DNA of 64,000 nucleotides from Viola odorata. Taxonomy: Eukaryota > Streptophyta > Magnoliopsida > Malpighiales > Violaceae. The notes below the pieces were generated by a model. The model saw nothing but the letters and a program-made list of their open reading frames with translations. It searched no databases and was not told where the DNA came from. A program made the position numbers and the translations under genes. Where the stretch lies: NCBI GenBank assembly GCA_963691705.1, contig OY829545.1:15141569-15205568 (forward strand), given 5' to 3'. Of this stretch, positions 34,882 to 47,594 are shown piece by piece (position 1 is the stretch's first letter; every line of letters begins with the position of its first letter).

Positions 34882-36478
34882 ATGGCGAGCGGCACCACTG
34901 TTCATCGGTTCTTCCTCTTCACCAATCCAGGCGGCGCCGTCGCTTCCAGCGTTGCTCAGCGAATAGTAGCAGTTAGAAACCGTAATAGTACTGCAGGGAG
35001 CAGTTACTCAACTCCCCTCGCGAGAAATTGCTGCTCTTCTTCCCACACCGACGCATTCGTAATCTCAAAAGACGAGAAGTATGGAAACAAACAGAGCATC
35101 AGCCTCACTCCTCGCCTCTACGATTATATCCTCTCTCACGTTCGTGAACACCAGGTACTTCCTTTTTTTGTGGATTGGAACTCGAATAAATAAATTAAGA
35201 ATAACTTGCAATTTATTTTTGTAATTTTAGATTTTGAGGGAACTTCGTGAAGAAACCGCCGGTATGCGCGGGAGCCAGATGCAGGTTTCTCCTGATCAGG
35301 CGCAGCTACTGGCAATGCTTGTACAGATTCTCGGCGCACAGCGGTGCATTGAAGTTGGCGTTTACACAGTAATCTCTCTTTCTTTCTGCTCTCTCCCTTT
35401 GACGTAGTAGCATTTTGGTGAAAATTGAAAATTGTAGATGCAGTAATTGGTTTGTTTCGTGTTTGTTGGATTAGGGATACTCGTCTTTGGCTGTGGCCTT
35501 AGTGCTGCCGGAATCTGGTTGTTTAATTGCGTGTGAAAGGGACGATAAGTCTCTTGAGGTTGCAAGGAAGTACTACGAGAGAGCTGGTGTTTCCCACAAG
35601 GTAGTTTAAGTTTTGTTTATCCCTGCCTTTGATTTTGAAAGATTGTAGAGTGCATTGTGCACATAATTCTGCGAAGATCACGAAATGCATGCGTGTTTGA
35701 TTACAACTGTTGTTTCTTTGAATGGTACTTGTGGTGCAAATCTGAAGGAAATTCTTCCGAACTAGGTCATTGTGAAGCACGGGCTGGCTGCAGATATTCT
35801 AAAATCTATGATTCTGAATGGTGAAACTTGCAGGTAAGTAGTTGAACTATGATATAGGAGCAGTGTTAAATTTGGTTAAATTAATAGTATTTACACATTT
35901 TCACATATGAACATTCTGCAGCTATGATTTTGCATTCGTTGATGCTGAGAAGAGAATGAATCAGGAGTATTTTGAATTGCTACTACAGTTGGTAAGCCTA
36001 CAATGACAGTGAAAACGGATAGTTTCATACCTCTGCTTACTCATTGATGTCGTTTGGCATTCCAAATCTTTCATGCATTGCATTAGCTATAACTTTGTAA
36101 GAACAGTTGCTGGTTCACCTTGCAGGTGAGAGTTGGGGGTGTCATTGTAATCGATAATGTTCTTTGGCACGGAAAAGTTGCTGACCCATTGGTGAGTGAC
36201 TGACTGTAATTTATGGAATTGGTTCGTATGGGAGAAGTTTATTCCTGATTATGTTTGTGGAGCAGGAAATTGATGCAAAGACTTCCAATATCAGGGATTT
36301 CAATAAGAATATAATGGTGGATGAGCGCGTAAGCATTAGCATGGTAGGGTTATGAACATTTTCTGTAGTTTTTTTTCCCTCAGGTTCTGACAAACTTTTG
36401 ATATCCCTTTATAACTCTAAGCGTTTGGTGTATTAGGTACCTATTGGGGACGGCATGACAATATGCCGGAAAAGATAA
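34882..36478 (+). CDS. caffeoyl-CoA O-methyltransferase-like SAM-dependent methyltransferase
   Basis: Eight exons: 34882-35154, 35231-35368, 35475-35600, 35766-35833, 35922-35991, 36126-36191, 36266-36343, 36437-36478; total 861 nt, 286 aa. The first about 60 residues are Ser/Arg-rich and look like an organelle targeting peptide. The methyltransferase_3 domain follows: LYDYILSHVREHQILRELRE, MQVSPDQAQLLAMLVQILGA, the SAM-binding stretch RCIEVGVYTGYSSLAVAL, LIACERDD, FAFVDAEKRMNQEYFE and GGVIVIDNVLWHGKVADP. It ends IPIGDGMT-like (VPIGDGMTICRKR). The layout matches the organelle-type CCoAOMT-like group rather than cytosolic lignin enzymes; the natural substrate is not known to me. Confidence 0.9.
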
Positions 36479-37360
36479 CTTTGTCATGAGCTCGCTGCAC
36501 TTCTTAATTCTTCGAGTGCCTTGAGGTGCATCCGGGAGTTCCTTCAGTCTACATACCATGATGATCAACAGTTGCATAGAGAAGCAAAATGAGGCATGTT
36601 ATAATTTTCCCCAGCATACTTGATCAAGTCCTCTGAACCCTAAAGGTGATGCGCTGGTAAGCAGGTCCGACTATATGCTTTGAAGATTGCAGATAGCCGG
36701 AGGCCAGTTAGAAATTGCCATGATGTCCGGCATATGCTCCTCCAAGATTGGTTCTCTCACCGGAGCTGTGAGAATTTTTTACTGCCCTGAGTTGTTCTGG
36801 AGAACTCATTGAGCTAGAAATTAGTCTCTCCCATTTATTTATCTGCTTGCAATACAGTTAACACAGCAATGGAACTCTGTCATCTTGTATTTCTTCGAGC
36901 TTTAGATTTCAATAATTGTTCCTTAGTCACCGCGCGTTTGTTCATCCCGTTAAAAATAGGAAAAGCAATGTTTACAATTTGTTTGGGCAGATCAAATTTC
37001 ACTTACTTTACAGGTACAAACTTTGCCAGCTTCAGCTCCAAATGTTACTGTTCTTTGTTTGTCCCTTTAAAAGGACACTGTACGATTCTCATCACAAGGA
37101 ATTCACCACAAGGGGCCAAAAGAAACACTCTCTTATTTTAAATGCAGTAAGATAACCAGCCCTCAATCAGTATTTTGTAATGTATCAAGAAGGGTTTGAT
37201 TCCGTCCCATCAGAAGATGGCAAAACTCGCCATTTGCTAACTTCAACTTAGGCCAAAAAACTATATACATACCAATGAAATCATACGAATGTTGAGAATA
37301 TGATTTTTTTTCCTCTACTTTTTTTCTTCTATTACAAGAAGCACAAAGTTACTTCCAGTC
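36479..37360. other. convergent 3' flanks
   Basis: Between the methyltransferase stop and the TCF25 stop. Probably 3' UTR of both genes; small open frames at 36869-37155 have no domain. Confidence 0.4.
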
Positions 37361-40021
37361 TTAATCGTCGCGCGCTTGTCCATTACCTTGGTTCTCCTCA
37401 TTAGCTCCTCCATCTCCTCTGTCTTCATAAACAACCCATGGCAACATGGATTCCAGGAAGACAGCAAGTGCATTTCGATCCGTAACATTGCGAAGAGGAG
37501 GGGCATTTCGATCCTCAATTTGGCCCCCATTTTGCTCAGCTCCCATCATCCTTGGGTCAACCATGAAATTTTGCAGGTTCTCAGGTGGCAGAGTTGGCAT
37601 TATATCAGAGAAATCTGAAACCAACAAATGGCTATACCTGTACAGAGAAAAATTGTCAAGCAAGTAGACGAACAATAAACTTGGCAACTCTCTACTTATA
37701 GATGTGACAAAAAGTCTTGAGCAATGTATATAATAAACTGTAAGCAGTGCAAGGGTACAGGATATATGCCAGTTCAGCCATCTTCCATACGAAACTCTAA
37801 ACATGATTAAATTAATGCAAGGAATACTTTTTAAATACTTACTCATTGTTCTGAGATGAGAAAGCTTGTTTTCTCACACAAGCCCAATCCCTGGCATCAC
37901 TGCTACTGTGCTCTAGAGTTTCAATCACCAGAAGAGCTGCATCCCGTATCAACTTTTGCAAATCTGGAAGCCTCCATATGATATAGCTTCTCTCCACATA
38001 TATATTAATCAGATGATCCAAGGACAGTGACCCAGTTTGCTCCGATCGAAAAAAGGTATGCTTTAGTATATTTGTCCATGCCTGATCTTTCAGAGGGACT
38101 TTGGCCACTAGCTTATTAAGAGCTGAAGGGTGAAGAAACAAAGCCTGCTTCATCAAATCAGCAGAAGTTGCCTTTGTAGCTTGATTGGAAGTATCTTCTG
38201 AGTGTTCCTTTTGCTCAATATAAAACCGGCAAACAGCAAGGGAATATGAGAAATTAGGGAACAGCCACAAGGAGTTGTCACTTTTATAGTCTTCAGAAAA
38301 CCGTTCCAGCCATGCATACTGCTCAGCTCTCAATGCAAAGTAATCCATGCAGAACATGGCTCCCATTGGATCATCTAAATCCAGAGATAGCAAGAGTTTG
38401 CAAACTTCTAGAGCAGAGTGATGACAACCACGTCGGTCCAAGTTTTTTATGTGAGTGAAGAGTGTTGTGAACAATGGCTTGTTTTCTTCATGGGTGATCT
38501 TCAATTGACAATTTCCCTGAAAGGGGGTGAACATAGGATGCCAAGCACATTCCAGGGCATACAAACTTTTGGCAATAGCATCAGCTGCCATTTGATGCTC
38601 ACTCGCAAGTTTGAAGTAGTCTGCCATTGTTAAAAGTGAGTCTAAGTGATAAGGGTTGTATAACAGAACGGTTGCTACACCATTCAGGTCATGAGCAGCT
38701 TTGAATGTTTCAAACATGCTTTGAGCTAGATCGTACGAAGAATTGTGCGCATACCTGCATAATGAAGGAATTAGGACACGCTACCTCTAAAAATGCAAAT
38801 CATAGCCATGTCTTATTTTACATATATATATACCATATAGGGGCAAGTAAAGCCATGGTTGCTAGTTGAGGTGTGAAAATTTTAACCAAGTACAAACCTG
38901 AACTACAGCAAGAGAGTGATATGCAATTATTCATATAATCCATAATTAGCCAAACCATTAAGGCAATAACTGAACTGCCATTAACCTTTCCAAGCAAGAA
39001 TATTTTAAAATCATGTGAAAACCATCATAACCATCCAAACATTTAAAGTCAATTGATCTTTTTTATTAGTAAAAAAATTGCAAAAAGAACATACAATATA
39101 AAGCAGTAAAATGGTAGTTATTCAGCTGCAACAAGTACTTAAGTGTGTTCTCACCTAAAATAATGATATCCATCCCTTGTCTCCAAGAGTTCCATAGATA
39201 AGGATCCATCCCAGCGCGGCCAATGTTCAGATGGAGAGACTAGAACAGTCTTTCTAGTATGATGGTTTCCACGTCTTACCCCACGAACTGGCCTAGAACT
39301 ACCAGCTTGATTACTTCTCTCAAAAGATTTCACAACCTTAGAGCCAAAAATTCTTCGTAGCTCGTTCTCGGGATTTAAACATTTGGGGTCCACTTGTAAG
39401 ATGGATGCAGCACTCCGTTTCGAAAATTCTCCACGGAGCTTTTCATTTTCTTGTCTAGTTTTTATAGGTTCAGGATCACCTCTTGAAGAATTAACATCCA
39501 ACGACAATTTTTCTACAGCATCATCCAAAGAGTCGGTTTTTTCAACTTTATTTGTGCTTGAAGTTGCACCAGCCTTGCTTTTCTTCTTTTTCTTTTTCTT
39601 TGATTTCGGGTTAGATGTTGAAACTACACCGGCCATGCTTTTATTCACAGACAGTTCCTCTTTCTTAGCATTTATGGCCAATGTTTCATCAGCATCTTCT
39701 GACTCGTTCTCCTGCAACATTCACAGATTAAAGATAAGCAAGAAAGCAGCTGCGCAGAACAGATTCGTGGTTGCAACCAGCAATATCCTCATATTCAAAG
39801 AATTAAAAATAAATAAATAAATCCCATATTCTCGTTTACAGTACACAAAGAAAACAGCTAGCAGAGAAACCTAAAACATTAAAAAACCACAACAAAATTT
39901 GAAGGATCATCAGATTGGTTAAGGACTAGAACCTGTTCAAGGTGTTCGTCATCTTCACCGTCGTTTAGAAGGTAAAATGGGTTAATGGCAGGGCGGCGAG
40001 AGGTAGACTCAGGAGATTCGG

Positions 40022-40053
<32 letters not shown>

Positions 40054-40118
40054 CCCGCTCGCTGTAGTTGCTGCTGCTCTTGTTCTTTCAGGAATTTCTT
40101 CAGTAACCTACCTGACAT
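37361..40118 (-). CDS. TCF25: TCF25 / Rqc1-type protein (transcription factor 25 family)
   Basis: Four exons: 39933-40118, 39155-39711, 37843-38754, 37361-37637; total 1932 nt, 643 aa. It opens MSGRLLKKFLKEQEQQQLQ, then a poly-Glu run from a CTT microsatellite, then the family motif INPFYLLND. A Lys-rich stretch (SKKKKKKKSKAG) follows, and then the conserved TCF25 core: QVDPKCLNPENELRRIFGS, HWPRWDGSLSMELL, YHYFRYAHNSSYDLAQ, NPYHLDSLLTMADYFKLA, LECAWHPMF and PNFSYSLAVCRFYIE. Yeast Rqc1, the family founder, works in the ribosome quality-control complex that handles stalled nascent chains; animal TCF25/NULP1 has also been described as a transcription regulator. The C-terminus is acidic and Gly/Asn-rich. 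Confidence 0.92.
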
Positions 40119-40439
40119 TGTTTTCGCGGTATAGTATCAAGAACGGAGAGAAGAAAAAAGAAGCTGCCCTCTAATAGATTGGAACAACGGATTCTGGCCT
40201 GAGATTGAAGAGAGCGAGGGAGGGATTGTTCTCCTCGTAGTCGTCTGGTTAAGGGAGAGCGAGTGCTAATGGCGGTGTAGACGATGTTGGGTTGGGTTAT
40301 TAGCGTTACTTTGAGAAGGATTAGAAGCTGGGCCTGACTTTGTCTTAGCCTAAGGCCTAAGGCCCAAGACCCATTTTGTATGATTTTGTGTCCGTTAGCA
40401 CCACCATCATCCCCATCCATCAATTATCTTTTAAGAAAA

Positions 40440-40810
40440 TAATTAATTTTAGTTAGTGTTCCTCAATTAGGTATTAATCCAGATAATGGACATGTAGTTT
40501 ATTTATTGTCTTGTTTATAGTAAAAGCATTAGTAGAAAATAAAACTCAAATTCAAATTTCAATCTTCATTCATAAAAAAAATGTATTAATCCAAAATTAT
40601 TATAAAATTCTTCAAAATTTAGAAGATTATTAAAAAATTGCTTTATTTATAAATTTTATAGTAATAGAAATAAAATACTTGGATAGGTAGGTCATAATAA
40701 TATTATATCAATAACACTTTTTGATATTACTCATTTATGAAAGATGCATTTCTATCATTTATTTATGGTTTTGATAGCTCTATATGAATTAGTAGTTTTT
40801 ATTCTTGGGT
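40440..40810. other. AT-rich spacer
   Basis: No coding or repeat signal beyond general AT-richness between the TCF25 upstream region and the first foldback element. Confidence 0.4.
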
Positions 40811-42332
40811 GATTAGAAGTATAACCCCCTGAACTATCATTGACTAGCAAATAGACCACTTAATAAAAAAAATTAGAATCGTGATCCCTCAATTAATTTT
40901 TTTTTGCATTCCAGTCTCTCTATTTGGACTTCCGTCATAAACTAACGGAACTCTTGGACTGATTTTTTCATTAGCAGTACCACCCGCTGAACTATCATTG
41001 ACTGGCAAACAGACAACTCAACAAAAAAAATTAGGATCTCGGTCTCTCAAAAAAAAATTATGATCATAGTCCCTCAACTATTACCGCCTAGCAAATAGAC
41101 CCCTTAATAAATAACAATTAGATTCAACTCTCCTAACTATTTTTTCGTTGCAAATAGACCCCTCTATTAGTTTTTTCATCCAAAAGCATAACATATTTGC
41201 TTTGACCATAATTTTTTATTTTCTTTTATTTTTAAAAAATGAGAAAAATAGGAAAATAGGATGAAAAATTAGGATATCAATCTCTCAAAAAAAAATTAGG
41301 ATCACAGTCCCTCAACTATTACCGCCTAGCAAATAGGCCCCTTAATAAATAACAATTGGATTCAACTCTCCTAACTATTTTTTTCGTTGCAAATAGGCCC
41401 CTCTGTTAGTTTTTTCATCCAAAAGCATAACATATTTGCTTTGACCATTATTTTTTATTTTCTTTTATTTTTTAAAAATGAGAAAAATAGGAAAATAATT
41501 TTTAAAATTGAAAAAAAAACAAAAAGAATACAGAATTAATATTTTAAAGTGATAAATATTTTAAAAGGTTATAAAAAAATAAAAATATGTAACTAACAGC
41601 GATGCTTTTATTTTTTTCAATTTTTTCAACAAAAGTTGCCACTTTTTTTTAATTTTAATTCATACTCCCTCCAAGGCAAAACAATAGTCATTTTAGGATT
41701 TGTTTTCACTATTCCGGCACGTATCTTAAAGCGGCCGGAATAGTCATTATTTAAGACAATTTTGCCCCTAATTTTTTCTCGGAAGTACGTTAAGGATTAA
41801 CGTACGTTCGAAAAAAAGTACGGAATTTTTTGGGGTCAAATAGTGAGTCATCCGGCCTCCTTGATATGCATTCCCTACTGAATATTAGGATGCGAGGAAG
41901 TCATTTATTTTGCCCCAGAGGGAGTATTTTATAACTCTTTAGAAAATTGGATAAATGGTAAAAGCCAATATTTTATACTTTTGGATGGAAAAACTAACAG
42001 AATGGTCTCTTTACAACGAAAAAATAGTTAGGAGCTGAATCCAACAAAAAAAATATTGAGGTGCCTATTTGTTACACGGTAATAGTTGAGGGACCGCGAT
42101 CCTAATTTCTTTTGTTGAGGGGTCGATTTGTCAATCAATGATAGTTCAGGGGGTGTTACTACTAATGAAAAATCGGTCGAAGAGTTCCATTAGTTTATGA
42201 CGGAGTCCAAACAGAGGGATTAGAATGCGGAAAAAAATTAGTTAAAGGATCGCGATTCTAATTTTTTTTTTTTAGGGGTCAGTTTACCAGTCAATGATAA
42301 AATGATAATTCAGAGAGTAGTGCTACTAATGA
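40811..42332. mobile_element. foldback element with about 400-bp terminal inverted repeats
   Basis: The left arm (about 40811-41215) matches the reverse complement of the right arm (about 41945-42332) over many blocks, for example CCCCTGAACTATCATTGACT, ATAAACTAACGGAACTCTT, CTCAACTATTACCG, CTAACTATTTTTTCGTTG and CATCCAAAAGCATA, each with a few differences in the other arm. A unit containing TATTACCGCCTAGCAAATAG also recurs at about 41080 and 41319 (period about 239 bp). No ORF is present, so it is non-autonomous. A 260-bp MITE sits inside. Confidence 0.8.
41665..41924. mobile_element. Stowaway/mariner-type MITE, 260 bp
   Basis: Flanked by TA on both sides, with ends CTCCCTCC... and ...AGAGGGAG. 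Inside it matches the reverse complement of 57223-57483 along its whole length (ATTCGGGGC-type core, CTCGGAAGTACGTTA, CATCCGGCCTCCT, GATGCGAGGAAGT). It is inserted in the middle of the foldback element, so it is younger than that element. Confidence 0.85.
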
Positions 42333-42412
42333 ACATTTATTCTTTCTTTTACGTCCCATGTCGCTGCGTTATAATAATTAAATTATTAGAAAGAAACAAA
42401 CGTGGCAAGACA

Positions 42413-44567
42413 GGGTTTGGCGCGTCAGGGGTCCCTAACGTTATTATTTTCATTTTAGTTGGTCCTTAACGGCGAAATTGGGACCACGAAGTCCAAACGT
42501 TACCTCAGTTAGCACCCCGGGGTCCCTATTGTCATAACGGAGCTTAACACCGTTAACTCTCAATATTTTAATATTATTTTGAAAAAAAGTATATGACATT
42601 GGATCCCACTAGTCAGATTTTTATGACTTTTTTATTTTCTTATTATCTAAAATAATTAACTTAATTTAAAAATTAAGAAAAATATGTAAACATCCAAAAA
42701 AAAGGAAAAAATCCTAAACAATGTAAGAAAAATAGAAAAATAGAAAAATAATTAATTTAATTTCAAAATCTAGAAAAATATATAAAAAATGTAAAAATGT
42801 AAAAAATACAAAAAAAATGTAAAAATTCCTAAAAAACGTAAAAAATAAGAAAAAAATAAAATAAATTTGAAAATCAAGAAAAATATATATAAAAAATCCA
42901 AAAAAATGTAAAAAATACAAAAAATTGTAAAGATTCAAAAAAAACATAAAAATTCATAAAAATAATTACGTTTTTTTAGATAGAAAATTCAGAAAAATAA
43001 ATAAAAAATCAAAATAAATTAAATTAATTTGAAAATCCAGAAAAATATATAAAAAATCTAAAAAATGTAAAAAAACAGAAAATTAATTAAATTAATTTGA
43101 AAATTCAGAAATATAAATAAAAAATGTAAAAAATATAAAAACTACAAAAAATGTAAAAATTCCAAAAAAATGTAAAAAATAAGATAAAAATGTAATTAAT
43201 TTGAAAATCAAGAAAAATATATATAAAAATCCAAAAAATGTAAAGATTCCAAAAAAAATGTAAAAATTCATAAAAATAATTACGTTTTTTAGATAGAAAA
43301 TTCAGAAAAATAAGTAAAAAATGTAAAAACTCAGAAAAAATTTAAATTAATTTGAAAATCCAAAAAAATATATAAAAAATCCAAAAAAATGTAAAAAATA
43401 CAAAACAATGTAAAAATTCCAAAAACAAAAAGTAAAAATTCATAAAAATAATTACGTTTTTTAGATAGAAAATTCAGAAAAATAAGTAAAAAATGTAAAA
43501 AATTAGAAAAAAATTAAATTAATTTGAAAATCCAAAAAAATATATAAAAAATTCAAAAAAATGTAAAAAATACAAAACAATGTAAAAATTCCAAAAAAAA
43601 AACGTAAAAATTCATAAAAATAATTACATTTTTCTAATTTTTTAGATTTTTTATATATATTTTTCTGGATTTTGAAATTAATTTAATTTTTTTCTAATTT
43701 TTTACATTTTTTACTTATTTTTCTGAATTTTCTATCTTAAAAACGTAATTATTTTTATGAATGTTTACTTTTTTTTTAGAATCTTTACATTTTTTTGGAT
43801 TTTTATATATATTTTTCTTGATTTTCAAATTAATTACATTTTTATCTTATTTTTGGAATTTGTTACATTTTTTATATATTTTTCTGAATTTTCAAATTAA
43901 TGTAATTATTTTTCTGTTTGTTTTTAGATTTTTTATATATTTTTCTGGATTTTCAAATTAATTTTTTTTTTTTTTTTTTGATTTTTTACTTATTTTTCTG
44001 AATTTTCTATCTAAAAAAACGTAATTATTTTTATGAATTTGTATGTTTTTTTTGAATCTTTACATTTTTTTGTATTTTTTACATTTTTTTGGATTTTTAT
44101 ATATATTTTTCTTGATTTTCAAATTAATTTAATTTTTTTCTTATTTTTTACGTTTTTTAGGAATTTTTACATTTTTTTTGTATTTTTTACATTTTTATAT
44201 TTTTTATATATTTTTCTGAATTTTGAAATTAATTTAATTATTTTTCTATTTTTCTTACATTGTTTAGGATTTTTTCCCTTTTTTGTATTTTTACATATTT
44301 TTCTTAATTTTTAAATTAATTTAATTATTTTAGATAATAAGAAAATAAAAAAGTCAGAAAAATCTGACTAGTGGGACCCAATGTTATATACTTTTTTTCA
44401 AAATAATATTAAAATATTGAGAGTTAACGGTGTTAAGCTCCGTTATGACAATAGGGACCTCGGGGTGCTAACTGAGGTAACGTTTGGATTTCGTGGTCCC
44501 AATTTCGCCGTTAGGGACCAACTAAAATGAAAATAATAACGTTAGGGACCCCTGGCGCGCCAAACCC
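42413..44567. mobile_element. large A-rich/T-rich foldback element, about 2.15 kb
   Basis: The ends are inverted repeats: GGGTTTGGCGCGTCAGG and GGGTCCCTAACGTTATTATT at left, and their reverse complements (with one change) at right, continuing through GGTGCTAACTGAGGTAACGT and GTTAACGGTGTTAAGCTCC for at least 270 bp. The left arm to about 43620 is almost pure A-rich sequence built from degenerate units such as AAAAATGTAAAAAAT and CAGAAAAATATATAAAAAAT; from 43625 the right arm is the T-rich complement. GGCAAG flanks both ends (42404-42409 and 44568-44573), perhaps part of a target duplication. There is no transposase; the open frames in the arms are low-complexity Phe-rich artefacts. Confidence 0.82.
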
Positions 44568-44573
44568 GGCAAG

Positions 44574-45196
44574 TGAGAACATTAAATGAGTATTGAATAT
44601 AATTATAGTTTTTCTTCCTGTGTTCTTCATTTCTAGATTTTTTATAACTTTCATGTTAGGTTGTACGCTTTATATGTTGTTGTACCCTTTGTGCTTTATT
44701 ATTAAAATTATACTATGTAATGGGCAAAAGATTTAGTTTATTATTGAGTAGTTTTTTATTTTAAATTTTGTTCACTTTAAATTGGCTCTATAATATTTAT
44801 AACGAATGTATTCTTTATTTTAATAAAAATTCTATTTTTTGACCAAAAAATTAATAAAATTATAAGTAGTGATATTTTTTACACAATGAAAACTCTAAAT
44901 TTCAACGTTCGCTCAAGTCTCTTATTCTTGTTTATGAAGAAAAAAAATTAACATTATCGTTATTTAGAGAGTTTGTCATTTTAGTGTTTTTAGTTATTTT
45001 CTATTACAATATTAGATATCGAACTCAAAACCTAACGTCATAAAGACGCGTGTACTAACCAGTTGAACTGCAATCTTACGTGCTCTAGTACAAATATTGA
45101 ATGAGATGTGAAGTCATTCACATACTATGTAGACTTGTGTAGGTGGAAGGAAGGTATTCAAGATTCATTTGGCAAACGCCTCTGCCTTCCAGTCCA
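44574..45196. other. AT-rich spacer between transposons
   Basis: No gene seen. The last about 80 bp (CTGCCTTCCAGTCCAGTTCC) are the host flank split by the hAT-like element and continue after 47160. Confidence 0.4.
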
Positions 45197-45204
45197 GTTC
45201 CAGT

Positions 45205-47152
45205 TAGGGGTGTCAAAACGGGACCAGGCTCGCAGACCCGTCCCAGACCCGAGGTTTCGGGCCGGGTCTGGGATCAATTTTTGGTCCCGTTTTGGGTCGG
45301 GACCGGGTCTAGCCGGGTCGGACCTGACGGGTCTCGGGTTTGACCCGGTAAAATTTAAAAAAAAAGCCCTAACGCGTAATACCCATTCAATTTCATTTCC
45401 ACTCTCATTGTTTCCCTTCCACCACGCCGCACCCCTCACTCTCATTGTCGCTCCTCTTTTCAGGCATAACAGTACATCTGCCACATCTGTTCTTAATCTT
45501 CCATCTCCCTTCCGGTTCCAACGTTGGAGTCCCGTAAATTATGGTAAGTTTTTCTACAATACTGGTAACTTATTGTAACTTCAAGTGTATAATAGCACTA
45601 CTGGACATTTGCCTAATTGTTACTTTCTTTATGAGAGCAATTTGTATTTTCTTTTATGACACGTTTAAAATGTATTTTTGTACCCCTTTTTGCTCCTTTA
45701 TTTTATTTTCCTTTGGAGGAAATTTATCTATTACCAATATTACTTGATAAGTGATCATACTGTTGTCATGGTTTTAGAGTCACTGCTCAACATTAGGTCA
45801 ACATTTAAGTTGACTGCAAGTAATGACTTGTCTTGGTACCTTGTGCTGCTCTCAAGATCCTAAACTATGTTTTTGATGTGCACTTATGTGTGGATTTTTG
45901 GCTTTGTTTCAAGAGCAACCATGAGAAGATGCAAAGGCTTAAAATTTTGATTTGTGATTCAAACATGGGATGTATAAGTTGATTCTTCCCTCTATTTTTT
46001 TGTAAAACTTATTGTTAGGCTTTGATGACCATAATTTTGTTTGTTCAAGATGCGTCATGTTACAAACTCGAGGAGGACTTTTGGTGAAAAATCATCTTTG
46101 TTTTATTAGGTCTCAACATACTTTGTTGCTGATATACTACTTTGTTTTCATGGAGAGGAGTTGATATTGATTTTAAAGATATTGAACATGCTGCTAACTT
46201 GATTCTCTTATGGTGCTGGTGCTGGTGTTTGTTATTTGGCTTCCAAATTTTATGGTTGGTCCTCTTTATGGAGTTGATCTGTTTGCCTCGGTTAACATTT
46301 GCGTATTTTTCCAGTTGACATCTAATCAACTAGCAATGTAGCGTGCAGTTAGTGGCTTTGGTGAAGCCAAGTTTACTTTCATAAATTGATTAACGTATTT
46401 ATTACTTCGCTTGTTGTATTGGATTATTGTTGTATTCGATAAGTGAGAATCTAATCTTATAGTTTTGTGTTTTGACAATTAACAGTAAAGGTCAGTCCCA
46501 ACCTGAGTGATGTATGAATGCTTGTACCTCCTCCTGTCTTATCTTAATCACATTTCTGGGCCTCTTCGGGTTTGGTGAATGGATCCTCCAATCTGGCGTT
46601 TCGATTGACCAGAAATGGAATATAATAGATCCGACATGGTTTTGGGATTTCCGTTGGGTAGATGAGTCTATTTTGCTAAACTGATCTTACAGTTTTGTTT
46701 CTTTGGATGTCTTTGGAAATGGATTCGTTGGCTGCTATTAACTCTTTATTCTTTTTTTTTCTTTTTTTCACTCCGATATCTTTTCAATTTCCTTCCTTTG
46801 CTTTGTTAGATTCTTTTGGTGATAAGGGGTATTGTAGGTGAAATTTGCACACAGTATGAACCATAAATGTGGCCTTATGACTATGATTTGGTTCAAGAGT
46901 TGTTATGATTGTATGGAAAATGTTGATTGCTGGTAATATTGTTCTCGTTTATTTATTGCGGGCTCCTTTCAAAAAAAAAAAAAAACTTTTTTCCAGGGTC
47001 CATTTTTCCTAAGTCTGGACCCGGGGACCCGCTTCTTATACGGGTCGGGACCATAAATTGATCCCGTTTTTAGTCAGGACTGGGTCTGGTCCCGACCCGA
47101 AAATCTCAGGTCCGGGTCAGGTTCGACCCCCAGACCCATTTTGACACCCTTA
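45205..47152. mobile_element. non-autonomous hAT-like element, 1.95 kb, with 8-bp TSD
   Basis: Ends TAGGGGTGTCAAAA (left) and TTTTGACACCCTTA (right) are inverted with one mismatch. GTTCCAGT is duplicated exactly on both sides (45197-45204 and 47153-47160), the 8-bp target size of the hAT superfamily. Both subterminal regions are GC-rich arrays of GGGTC/GACCC motifs (about 45215-45345 and 47010-47135). The interior shows no transposase domain. A near-perfect TSD and TIR suggest a fairly recent insertion. Confidence 0.88.
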
Positions 47153-47594
47153 GTTCCAGTTGTCGCTCCAATCTGCACGAGTCTTCCTTGACTCCATAGC
47201 CAGCACGTCTCTAGCTTGCGGCCAAGATTGCCCGATTCTCTAGTACAAGCTCTAAAACTGGCCTCATCATCAACTCTTTCCACCTCCACGAATGTCTACA
47301 TAAGTGAGGAAATTTGACATAGTTTAAATAGTTTCACCACTCAATTTGTTAGAATTAGATGGTAAACATATATGAAAATAATGACCAATCAAAGGTAGTC
47401 AAGATTCCCCCGCCATTGATGACACCTCAAAGAGCAACATTTCAGCCTTTCATATTCCTAAGCGATGCAACGTTTCAAAGCAGTTTGCTTTGAAATAGAG
47501 TCCGTCTGAATCAGGTCTGTTTGAGCTTATCTCCAACACCAAAATGTCCCCTCTATAAATTGATAACAGCTATAACTCATAACTGCACTAAATT

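Noticed and set aside
43761..44314. Open frames encoding Phe- and Leu-rich 'membrane' proteins
   Set aside because: They are translations of the T-rich arm of the foldback element; the mirror frame exists at 42714-42947 on the other strand. Low complexity, no gene signals.
45108..45578. 156-codon open frame spanning the left end of the hAT-like element
   Set aside because: It crosses the TIR and reads through GGGTC-rich subterminal repeats, so it is a chance fusion rather than a gene.
47074..47289. Minus-strand frame flanking the hAT-like insertion as a disrupted gene
   Set aside because: Joining the flanks across the target duplication gives only a short frame with no family I recognise.
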